Shown piece by piece: positions 53,758-64,000 of a stretch of 64,000 bases of DNA. This stretch comes from Acanthaster planci. Lineage: Eukaryota > Echinodermata > Asteroidea > Valvatida > Acanthasteridae. Numbering within the stretch: the stretch's first letter is position 1; each line of letters begins with the position of its first letter. The position numbers and the translations under genes were made by a program. The stretch covers positions 261,038 through 325,037 of the forward strand of contig NW_019091456.1 of assembly GCF_001949145.1 (NCBI RefSeq), read 5' to 3'. The notes below the pieces were generated by a model. It saw nothing but the letters and a program-made list of their open reading frames with translations. It was not told where the DNA came from and did not search any database.

Positions 53758-56700
53758 GTCACTGGTGGAGTTGGAGAAGTTGGTCTTGCCGAATTCAGTT
53801 GTGTCCTGAGAGAACAAACAAGGAGGTCGAATTCCTTAAGTCATCGACCAAGATCGGCGAAGTTTTGTTCAGGCCTACATCCATGCATACGATTGTCAGT
53901 AGGCCTAGACATCATTTACTCCTTTGTATTGCAATGGTAGCTACTTGCGCAGCCCCTGGGGTTGTTGGAGTGTTGACTTCAACTGGTGGGAAATGAATCC
54001 CTGGTCGGACCACGACGACAGACTCGGGAGTTGGAGACAGCAAACAGCAGTGACTTAGTCGAGAGACAGGTGTAGCATGACTGGAAACAGCATTATTTAT
54101 TGTCGGTGACCATGGTAATGACCATCAGCACACAAACAAACAGACACCCTGTATATTGAATACAGTGAACCAAAATGTACTTTGTTTTACACATAATAAT
54201 TTGTGCATAACAATAGACACACATGTACATGCACGTGGGCGCACTGAATATCGTGTACAGCGATATACAAACTTTACATCTTATATAACCAGAGCCGAAC
54301 TTTACTAATAAAAATAAAAGAAAACCTACACCCAATGACTCATAAACTGGACTCACCCAGTCCTGGATGGATATTGACAAATTCTGCACAGCTGGGTATC
54401 AAGGTATTGTTGAAAATACGCACAAGAAATGAAGTTTTGCCTTCAAGAATAACGGCTCAGCTCAGGAAGGTTGTGCGACATCGCCGAGAGCGCGGGAAAA
54501 AGGCGCCTGTCAAGTGAGGGCGCACTTGCATCCATCACAGTATGATACATTGATGAAGCACGATAGATTGTCTAGAGACAAACAAATACATGTATTGTTG
54601 TAGTTATGTACTGTATTCATTTTATGACAACGCAAATGCATGTATCTCGAACCATGAACGAACCCAGTTCGTTGTGATGAAGCTTTATTAGGCTTGGATG
54701 TTGTCACCAGTGATTGCTAGCCTGCAGCATTTTAAAGAGATGGTGGTGGGGGATTTGACAGCCAGGTAGCCCGGTGGAATTGATGAGTTGGACCCAGCCG
54801 ATAAGCCAGCAGAGACATTGGGAGAGTTGGCCAGCAATTCGCTTTAGGGATCATTTGGATCAAACAAAAAAATGAAGTAAATCTGAGGGAGTCGGCAATT
54901 TAAAAGAAACCCTTTGCCTCACCTTGTCAGTTGTTTGAATGGCTTGTGATTAACTGTGCTGAGATAAATTCAGTTTCCATGCCCATCGCCGCTCTTTCTG
55001 TCACTAGTGTTTTAAAGGCGTTTTTATGCAATGCAAGTTACTAGGGATCCGGAATAGTCTCATAGAATCTTGGTTGTTTTGGCTGTCATTTGATGGTGTA
55101 AAACTTAGCATCAAATCAACTGTTTTGAGCTCTCCTTGTGTTGGTATTTTCTGTGTTTTATCAATTTCAACTGAAACTTTTTTATGATCTTAATATCATT
55201 AATTGTGATTAAGTGTAATTGTATAGATATATAAATTGTTTTTTTATTGTTTCATTGATTTTTAAATTGTAAATCATGCATAATTCTGTCATTGGCTGCA
55301 GTCATGATTTCTTATAATAAACCATTTATGAATGAATGAATAAACGGATCAATGCCAGAAACAATGTTGCCACATACCCATTCCCTGGGAAAGAATTCCC
55401 CGGGGGGCAGTGATGATGTGAAAAAGTGACTGCTGGTCAGCGGGAGGTCACTGGGACGTTAGGGAGATCCTGTATAGTGGCGTCAATGAGGTGAAGTGGG
55501 TTGGTTTTGGTACAGTACTCGTAGAAGATCTTTACCACAAAACCCCTTTAAGAGAAAAAGAGATGTTTTTTGGTCTTTGTTCCAATCCCTAAATAAGTAA
55601 TAAACCCTGGTACACTGAGCAATGTGATTGCACATAAACTTGACAGTTGGAATTCCACAGACTTAGACCACTGTTGCCATATACGTCGTGACTCGGGGGC
55701 AAGCCTTTGCATTGTGACCACTATCTCTAGCATGGACTTGTTCTTTGTTCCTTTTTATCCATTGAAAACAGTGTATGTGTATCAGTGGAAGGCGTCTCTT
55801 AAGCAAAAGCTTTCCTTGAATCTCGAGGTGTCAGTGTCTTTAGTATTTGTTACACAGTATATGTGAGAGGTGATTGATGGCCCGGTGCTGGTGACGTGGA
55901 CTGATTTGGTGTGAGAATAAGTAGACAAGAGTGTTAACAAACCCTGCAGGAAAAAACACAAACTAGTAGTCTTTGATATAATTACTGAAAATTACAGTCA
56001 ATAAGCTAATAATTGAGAAGGTTTACTCGAAAAAGTCTTCATTAACCTAATCATAAACAGTCTTGCATGCAGACTGCCTTATTAAATTGTCATGTATTGA
56101 TAATTTTGATTAATATTCATGAAAAAACCTCCCTTGTACATTTTTGCATGCAGTGTAATTGTCACTGATAACTGCATTTTCCAATATTTCCATTATTTTT
56201 CCAATAATATAAAAAGTACTGAAGAAATTCCATCTCAGTAATGCTGAAAACATGGTAATTAGAACTGCCTTTCAAGCAGGCAAATATCTGGTAGTTTTCA
56301 GGGTTCTTTAAATTCAGTCACAAACTACAAAAATACCATTAAAGTGTTTAAACATCTTATCTTGTCAGTTAAGGAGAGAAAACCCACTCTGGGTCTTTTT
56401 ATCTAACTGGATTTAACACAACTTTTGTAAAATCCAAGTCAAGCCCTTGACGTATTAATTTACCCTTTAGTTTTGTCCTGTGATATTTTCATCAACTTTG
56501 TCATTTTTTTCTGGGGGGGGGTCGGTTGAGTGTTACAATTACCTGCTTACCTTCCAGCCTTCAGCTGCTTGTTGATCAAGCCCAGGGCACAGGTGCTTAG
56601 CTGCCGTGTTGACACCAACAAATTTCAATTTCTAATCAGTAGATGTTATTTTGCCTTTTCCTATTCACATTGTAGCCAAAGTACAACCAACGTACATGAT

Positions 56701-59700
56701 AGTGACATGATACCGGTAGGCCGCTCTCTTTTCTTTTCAGACCATTCGTGTTTGAACCATCACCCTGCGTTGGTAGCGGGTAAACCTTGTTATGCTAAAC
56801 AATGGCTACATGCATTGTTTGGCATGCCCTACAAACACAAGGCGAGGGTTCCCCCGTTTTCTCTGTTTTCTCGAAATGACGCAATCTACACTCAGAATTC
56901 GCATCTTGGCATGAACAGGAAAGCCCTTTTTAGCTTGTTATAGTTGAGCTCTGCAGACTTATGACACTGCATTTTGATTTGGATGCTTCCATATTTATTT
57001 GAACAGATAAAATCAGAGAAAATATGTTTTCCTTAGAGGTGCTCTTTAAAATTAAAATAAAATTAGAGGTTTCATCAGTCAGATTTCAATGTTAGAAAAA
57101 TGTTCAACTAAATAGTCAATGTCTTCTGATCAGGAAATGTTCACGTTTTTACTGAATACTGTACAGTTACCGCCAGATCTTAGTCTGAGGCAATCAATGT
57201 TCCCCCAAAAGATTTGAGAGTTTTAATTTCTTTATATTTGATCTTTTTTATCTACAATTTGAACAAACCAGTAACGACTTCAACACATAATGTCTGCAGT
57301 TTGCACGATGCCTGGAATAACAAATACTATAAGTTTTTTTTCAAGTTCTTTGTTGGAGATTCTCAAGGACAACTTGAAACGTCTGTCTCATAGGTATTGC
57401 AAGCATCAGTTACCTTTCTCCATCATTCGAGTTAAATGGATTATCAAAATCTGAACTTTGACTTGTTTGTAATCACAATGTGGCAGTGTGTCATTTTTTG
57501 CAACTGTGCGGCACCTTCTCCACATAATGGCCAAATCATATTTATCCTTTCATCAAGCAGTCTACCAGGGAGTCAAAGTAGTGTATCCCACTTCCGAAAA
57601 TGGAAATTCATACCCCCAAATGAGATTTCTTTTGTGTTGGAAATCAAGTTTTGTTAGAATACAAAAACCTCCTTTTGTTTAAAGCAATCTGAAACCCAAC
57701 TTCACCACATTCCACCCGTATAATACCGAGAATTCCACCAAATATAAACTTTGTGACCTTTGAACCCGGCTAACCGGGTCACAAGTTACTGTCTAGGGCT
57801 GTGTTTAGATGAAGGTCTGTTAAAGCAGCTCTCAAAATCAGTGTATCAATAGTACGCGCTTTTCAGATTTCATTTCGTAATAAAAAGCTCACATAGGACT
57901 GCAAACTAAAAAATTAGTAAGGCCCTTTCTGAATTTCACCCGTCGGGAGTTGGGTTTGAGCTGTCTCTTTTTGTTGTCAACGCAACTGAACCCACACTAA
58001 AATGTCTTGTAACGTCAGTCCTTTGTGAAAACTAATAGTTCGGAGAAAAAGTGGAAATTTCTACTTAAAAGCCCTTGCCCTGAATCTAATGTGAATGATA
58101 CAGAATAGAAGTATGAAAGCTGATGAGGGATCGAAATGGAGAAAATTGATGAACTTTACTGCCCTGCTGAATGAATATGGATCTGAGACGGAAAATTCCG
58201 ATGTGGATGGGTGTGTACATCTGGTTGTGGAGATGAGCTGTAGGCACAGAGAAGCGTGAACAGGAATAACTATGCTGCAGTGGACATGCGTGGAGATCTG
58301 CGGGATATTCCAATGCTTTTCAAGTCACTGATAATGCACACCCTTAGCCTCCCGGTTCTCCGCACTTACTGGTGTCACGATCTCACCTCAGTGCGATGGA
58401 GGCCGGGCCGTGCTGAGGTTTCGACCCCCCCCCCCATGTGACAGGAAATCGCCGCCATGGATATGGGGGTAGGGATGTTGGGATTATGGGGGATGATTTG
58501 CCCCCGTGGAAATTTGAAAGGTGGGGGGGGGCCTGCTTACGCTATTTAATGGGCGATGTTCATGATACAGAATCTACAATTCTGTATCATGAACATGTGT
58601 ATTACAGTGTATTACATTGCTGCAGACACAGCAGAACTTAGTTCTCTTTTTGAGTGCTATTAAATACATATGTCCAAAATGTGCCTCACAATCCGCCTAA
58701 TTTTTCCTCAGCAAAAAGGTAAGGGATCGATAATTCAATAGCCAATCCCCACCTGGTCAAAGGGTAGAGGGGATGTCGACGCCTTTTTTTCTGTTGCACC
58801 TCCGCACTTGCCTGGGTCACGATCTCACCTGGGATGGAGGACGTGCGAACTTTCAGAAATCATCCGCCCACACGTGATAAGAAATCTCCGCCCATGCATT
58901 CATCTCACGTTCATACGTGAACCAGCGAAGTGAAGTTCCTACTGAAGGAACAGGAAAATCGGGCCCTCTCTTGGTTAAGCTGGGGGGCTGTAGGGTGGGC
59001 AAATAAACACTTTCGATTTTGCGATGCATTATATAGCTTTGATGACAAAAAATCCATACATTTAGTGATAAATCTAAGGGAAAGTGAATCAAAAATGAAT
59101 TCATAATTTTCTTCAGAATATTTCTTGAGTACCTACTCATCAAGTCTCAAGACACACATAGTATGAATTATTTTCCCGACAAAAATTTCAGAATTGGTGA
59201 GAAGAAAAAATCGTCTCTCCCCTCTTCCGTATAAGAGGTGGTACAGCCTAAATTTGGTCACAAATCACGTTATCTGATTGTTTTTCCAAATGCTTCACAT
59301 TACCCAGCTGAGCCCCCGTGACTTCCCCTGAACCCTCGTGCTGCTACTTTTGGAGGGGGTTCAATCTTGAGATCATCCCAGGCAGTCACTGAAGCCAGCC
59401 TGAAACATCCTCTGTCCAATATCTTATCTTAGCATGTTTGCATACATAATCCCCACTGCACATGGTTGTGAAGAAATACCGTCTCCCCTATTGTACTAGT
59501 GAATCTGGCCACTGAATTTCGACCAATGAGATACTGGGATCAGCAGCGTGTCTGGAGCTGTATTGCTGACGCCACAACAGTTTATTGCCTTCTGTCTGAC
59601 CTTGCTATTGTTAGGCCAGCCGGGCCTGGCGGCGCGAAGCTGAGACCACCTTTTGACCTGTTGAAACATGTTAAAGCGGTTTGGCGGGGGAAAAACAGAA

Positions 59701-61304
59701 TGATCAAACACACATCCTGTGGTGCCTTTTGCCATCCGTTGGCTTGTGTTGTCTTCAGAAAGAAGCGTGAAAATGTCATTTGTGGGTCCAAAAAAGGTGC
59801 AAAGGCTCCCCTCACTTCTACACGAGCCACGCCCCCAAAAGACTTCCCCCCCCCAAATGCAATTACAGCCTGCCTGAGAGTGTTTCCATCGGATTTATTC
59901 AGAAAGAATTGGGAGAATGTAATTAACGAATCCCCTTTTACTGCAAAGTATGCGTGACCAAAGTATGTCCCGAGTGCCACATTTGTGTTTTATGAAGAAG
60001 CGTCTCTCACCCAAGTGCTAAATTAGTTAATTAGCTTTTTAAACGCGCACCAGTCACTTTAGGCTGAAACATGAATTTGATTAGTCAGTGTGGGATGAAT
60101 AAGCTTCAAGTCCTGATTCTGACTGGCCAATACATGGTTATTAATCTTAGTCAAAGACAAAAACTGGTGTGCTTGGGAGGAATTTCACACTTTTTCTGGT
60201 GAGCTTTACAATTTGAGGCTTGTAATTATCTACTGTGCAACACTATAAAACGAGCATGGCTTGAATTCAAGTACACTGTGTGTAATAAAATGGAAACGGG
60301 TAATGTTCTACAGGTACACTTCTTCCGTAGGGTTGTGCGTAAAATGCCTTCACAGTGCGTTGCAAATGTTGAAGAGGTTTATTGTCCCACCACCCCACTG
60401 GATACACAGCAGTGCATTATATTGCTTTACCGTTTAGGGTACGTGCCCAGTTGGTGGTCAAAGGACTTCGACCTCATGGAAAGTAAAACTTCACTGCGTA
60501 AATTAAGTCAGTTTGGAAACGGCATTATGTCCGATAGCGATCGAGTTTATCCTATCTAGTATGTAAAAAAAGATACTGGGGGGTCTCCCTGTAGCCGTAC
60601 GTCATGATTATGGCCACGCACTGGTGTGTTTCTTTGTGGCAGGCCACGTCTTAAGTGGAACGGATGATTCAGGGATGCGATTGGTCAAGATTTTTTCATC
60701 ATAAAAAATTGGAAATTCCTGAGACTATACCGTGGAGATTTTTTTACATATAAAAGTTGACATGCAAGACAAGAAATGGGTATTTATAAGGGGTGGGTAC
60801 AGGCAAACACAGATGCATACCACATACATAATCCTATGCTGCTCTGGAGCCCTCAAAACCTCTGTTTTATCATGGATATTAATTTCATTCTTCCCCAATC
60901 TCAATCCCCGGAGGGGGTAGGAGTGCCCCATTCGTGACTACCCTTGCAGCTCAAATGCTGCCGTCTGTAATTGCCCCATAAGGCCTTTTATAAATGCATG
61001 TCTTAATGTAGATTGAAGACCGTGCCTCCTTTTATTTTCTTGGCTATAAACCACAATTGATGGTGTGATATTTCTGAAAGGTTCAAAGGTTCACTGTTGT
61101 AGGCAGGCCTACACTCGATAAGCTGAATTGATCAGATAAAACAACACAACACATGCGCAACCTATCGAGGTACCGCTACTGACGATTCTTTATAGGCTAT
61201 AGTGCGAAAAAAGTTGTCTGTAATTCAGTCAGCACTGTCCATCCTTGATCAGCCAGCAATTGTCTTTGTCGCGAACATCACTTTGTGTGGCTTTAAATAT
61301 AACC
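53758..61304. other. Long stretch without a supported gene
   Basis: I find no conserved exon. It contains GAAT-type simple sequence near 55330, poly-C/poly-G tracts near 56513, 58430 and 58525, and the perfect hairpin at 58556-58596. Overlapping frames on both strands at 59499-59980 (132 and 152 codons) shadow each other and are unrecognised. Confidence 0.5.
58556..58596. repeat. Perfect 18 bp hairpin
   Basis: ATGTTCATGATACAGAAT, loop CTACA, then the exact complement ATTCTGTATCATGAACAT. No T-run follows in either direction. Confidence 0.85.
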
Positions 61305-61676
61305 ATGCAATTCGAAAATGCTCTGAGGTACCTGGGGGATTTCGGCCTGTATCAAAAAGTGGTGTATTTCACCCTATGCGTTATGTCTATTCCCACCGCC
61401 TGGCATAGCCTGGGTAACACGTTTCTGAGCGCTTCGCCGGACCATCAATGTCGCCTGTACGACAACTACACCTACAACGCCTCCAAGGCGCATGACGAGG
61501 TGCGTAGGTGCTCCATACCTAAGCTTGACAACGGGCGCTGGGACAGCTGTAAGATGTATGCCAACGCCTCCGAACCGTACAGTGATTGTAATGTTGATGA
61601 GCTTGGACAGCCTGTTCCGTGTGAACTGGGATGGGTGTATGATACCACTGTGTACACGGAGACTGCGGTAACAGAG
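61305..61676 (+). CDS. SLC22: SLC22-type organic ion transporter, first coding exon
   Basis: 124 codons from ATG at 61305 (AACCATGC) to donor GAG|GTAAAA, phase 0. SLC22 proteins are 12-helix plasma membrane carriers of organic cations, anions or carnitine. Hallmarks: LGDFGLYQ at residues 10-17 (family G-x-F-G-x-Y-Q), a first membrane helix at about 19-40, the SPDHQC entry to the large outer loop, five cysteines in the loop (49, 69, 82, 95, 106), three N-glycosylation sequons (N54, N58, N87), and the PCELGWVYD...TAVTE exit, after which the family intron is expected. I could not find exon 2 (TEWNLVC-type) before 64000, so the gene continues off the window. Subfamily undecided. An upstream in-frame ATG at 61245 lacks family similarity. 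Confidence 0.9.
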
Positions 61677-64000
61677 GTAAAAGGCAATGAATCTAGCGGG
61701 TTGGTGTTTGTTTCAGTAATAACCAAATTTACGCAATGATCTGGTAATATCAATGTCATGACGTCACAGAGTTTTGGCATTGGCAGTGGCTTATCCAGGT
61801 TTTGTGTGGAGGGGGAAACAATATCTTTTTTATCTGTCCAGGAATCTTTACTCTCTGAAAGGTAGTACATGTACCGATCTTAGCCTTTTAATAAGGGAAT
61901 AAATATGCACTTGGCCTGTCTTGACCAGCTCAGGGGAATGGACGCGACTAATGCCTGAGTCGCAGGCGGGAGCATTATCAGGGCTCAATCTTCTAAGCCG
62001 GTTTTAAAGTAACGTCTAAGACCGACCAAGCACATTATTTATTCCTTTTCAAAGGTCAGAGAGTCAAAAGAAATCAATATATGATAGATTTCCAACAATT
62101 TTTGTTCTAGAATTTTACTTTTATTTTCCCCCAAACCCCGTCCATTTGATGGTATATTCCTTGTGCAAGTTGTCCAAAAGATTTTCCTTATATGGATTTG
62201 GCGCGCGCGTGACAAGCCTTGGGCACACAGACCACTCACCAATCACAATCGATCAGACTGTCTCGTATCTAGGTACCAGCGCGTAATTTACGCAGCAGGC
62301 ACTATCACTTCTCAGCGGGCATTATTAAATGTTAATACACGGTCAAGTTACACGTTGAATAGGGAGGCTGTCTGAGGTATTCATGAATACTTTTTTATGG
62401 CAACGTGACGTGTCCACATAGGTTGGGTCAATTACCCCCTGCACTCTGCTTGATACGGCACAGATTTGCCTTCACTTCAAGAGTTCATGCGTTTCGCTGA
62501 TAGTCAAAGGGCTTCGACCTCATATAACATAAAATTCGCTATGTATATTATTGTGGCGGTCGTGCCGAAACAACCCCCAGGTCGTCCTCGGCCGACGTCA
62601 GCGAGCGGTCTAGTCTGAGGCAGCCAAGGGAGCAGGCCCGTTTGGGGGCAGTCTACCGCCAGGTGCAGCAGGAGAGCAGCACAGGCGCGCACTGGGGTAG
62701 AGGACAGGGTGGGACACAGGGAGCACCACAGACACAAACGGACACGTCTGCCTAAGATGACTCTGGTTCAATAATTGTTCGCACCTCTGCAGGCGTTACT
62801 TATGATGCGACCTCCACGGGCCCTGGTAATCTCCTGGTCAGATCTTGGTAGGCTGTACAGGTCTAAGCTACGGGCACAACTTGTTTTACATCCACCAAAT
62901 CCCCTCGTAAGACTACTGCACCGTGGATGGAGTTCCCCGTATAAACTCGTCCACAAGTTATTTATATTAAGTCTAAAGATCCCCCGGTAAGTCGCTTACT
63001 TACGGGTAGGGCCTGGTAGTTCTCCCCGGTGGGAGCAGTAAAGAAAACCGTATGGCAACTCAACGGCGCTGGAACTAATACGGCACATGGGACTGACTGC
63101 GAAGGAACTGACACGCTTGGCGCGCGATCGCAGTTATATAAGTCGCGTGCCGCCAGCCGGGCGCCACCAGCCATAGCGCACGACGGGTCCCGCCGACGTC
63201 AGGGAATAAGCCCTGGGCCTAACTGCGACGGCTCAGAATAACACGCAAACTGCTCCTGCGTCACACAGCCGCGCCTTAAGTTTCGGTCAGTCTCTTGACC
63301 GTTCAAACTTACAAAAATCAAATAAGCAATACAGTTAGTGCACACCTACAAGGCAGTACCGTTTAAGTCCTCAACAGGTTGCTAAAACACTTTATACAAT
63401 CCTAAACACTTTGAACTTGAACTTAAAGAATGCTTTAAATATAAGCTCAAACTCTTTAAACTTCTACAGGAACACTTTAGAACTACACGTAGTTAAATAA
63501 CTTAATGCCTTCAAAACACCTGGGAAGGCGTGACAAGCTAACGAATAAAGCAGCCTTCCTACAGTTCCTTAAGTAATTCCAAATCCAGCAACAAATCCAA
63601 CGTCGTAAACGCGTGTGGTTTTGTCTTTCATGATTTTCCGGTTCTCCTGATAGAGCACTCTGGACGTGGCCTCAGTAATCTTAAAGACTCTCCCCACAAT
63701 GGCTTGCTCCGGGCCGCCTTCGTCGTATGGTAGTCCTAGGCGCTCGTCCCCAGTATCAGTGCTCTGGATTATCCTGCAAATCCTGGGCTCAGGCGCTGGC
63801 TTGTTGGATTCTGTCTGCACCGGTCGCAGATAAACCACGTCATACTACCGATGGGTCTATCCTTGCAGCACCTTCGACTCCTCCCGATACAGGTAAGTCT
63901 CCCGTACTTCTCTCACCTTAACAGCTTGTCCCGGAAAGATGTTATTTACCTCAATAATGGTCTCGTCTTATCTTTCTCGTCACCTTGATGGGTTCCAACT
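61677..64000. other. SLC22 intron 1 or downstream DNA, GC-richer at the right
   Basis: No SLC22 exon found. From about 62540 the base composition becomes GC-richer with CpG, a TTATATAAG box at about 63134, and a decayed minus-strand ORF at 63569-63960. This block may be a transposable element; no terminal repeats are visible. Confidence 0.5.
63569..63960 (-). other. Decayed ORF with an internal repeat, unassigned
   Basis: One minus-strand frame is open except for two stops near 63862 and 63850. It encodes IFPGQAVKVREVRETYLYRE...YDVVYLRP and, about 60 residues on, AIVGRVFKITEATSRVLYQE...YDVGFV. The two blocks look like copies of one ~40-residue unit. I do not recognise the family. The stops argue for a pseudogene or dead element. 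Confidence 0.4.

Noticed and set aside
53053-53817. 254-codon minus-strand frame, the longest in the window
   Set aside because: It reads the duplicated kinase exons in a wrong frame; the kinase motifs are in another frame.
56530-56943. 137-codon plus-strand frame
   Set aside because: Composition is not protein-like at the start, and no family motif or splice junction supports it.
58113-58259. 48-codon plus-strand frame starting MKADEGSKWRK
   Set aside because: Too short and without a family match; the adjoining sequence is low complexity.
59499-59980. 152- and 132-codon frames on opposite strands
   Set aside because: They mirror each other, neither matches a known domain, and no splice context or promoter is evident.
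60278-60559. 93-codon plus-strand frame before the SLC22 exon
   Set aside because: No similarity to SLC22 or another family, and no donor linking it to 61305.
62460-62540. Short similarity of TTCGACCTCAT-containing sequence to 60450-60500
   Set aside because: Only about 35 bases and imperfect; not enough to call a repeat.

Overview
The window reads as nuclear DNA of an animal, most likely a non-vertebrate deuterostome (echinoderm, hemichordate or amphioxus-like). It holds interrupted genes with GT-AG introns of about 0.3-6 kb, a very high load of ACATGTACATGTA-type simple sequence, many ~240 bp inverted-repeat elements, and decayed non-LTR and BEL/Pao retrotransposons. There is no bacterial-style operon, tRNA, rRNA or CRISPR array that I can see. 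Species assignment is inference. Base-level gaps are at 1-71, 11459-11534 and a single n at 51217.

Region 1 (about 1.5-26.8 kb, minus strand): a REPS1/REPS2-type gene (RalBP1-associated EH-domain endocytic adaptor). I rebuilt 15 exons by hand; splice phases join at every visible junction, and only the exon inside the 11.5 kb gap is incomplete. Two EH domains, a Pro/Ser-rich middle and the start of the SRS-rich, PPxxPPR tail are present. The C-terminal coiled coil lies beyond the left edge or in the 1-71 gap. Its first intron carries a decayed LINE split by a CCCTAAC-ended insertion.

Region 2 (26.8-33.1 kb): intergenic DNA between two genes that point away from each other. It has a large palindromic element, a possible membrane-segment first exon at 30.29 kb, and an unusual cluster of a ~25 bp motif (core GTGGCCATCTGCTTTTCT) just upstream of the next gene.

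Region 3 (33.1-47.6 kb, plus strand): a complete FANCG-like gene (Fanconi anaemia core complex, TPR protein) in 14 exons, 823 codons plus stop. One intron uses a GC-AG splice pair, fixed by reading phase. Its introns hold at least five inverted-repeat elements.

Region 4 (47.6-60 kb): mostly non-coding. It contains a BEL/Pao-type pol fragment (RNase H end and integrase, minus strand) and a broken protein-kinase gene whose N-lobe exon is tandemly duplicated.

Region 5 (60-64 kb, plus strand): the first coding exon of an SLC22-type organic ion transporter, followed by a GC-richer stretch with an unidentified, decayed ORF on the minus strand. No second SLC22 exon was found before the window ends.

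The recognised genes (endocytic adaptor, DNA repair scaffold, membrane transporter) have no evident shared pathway; this is ordinary eukaryotic gene order with heavy mobile-element traffic.
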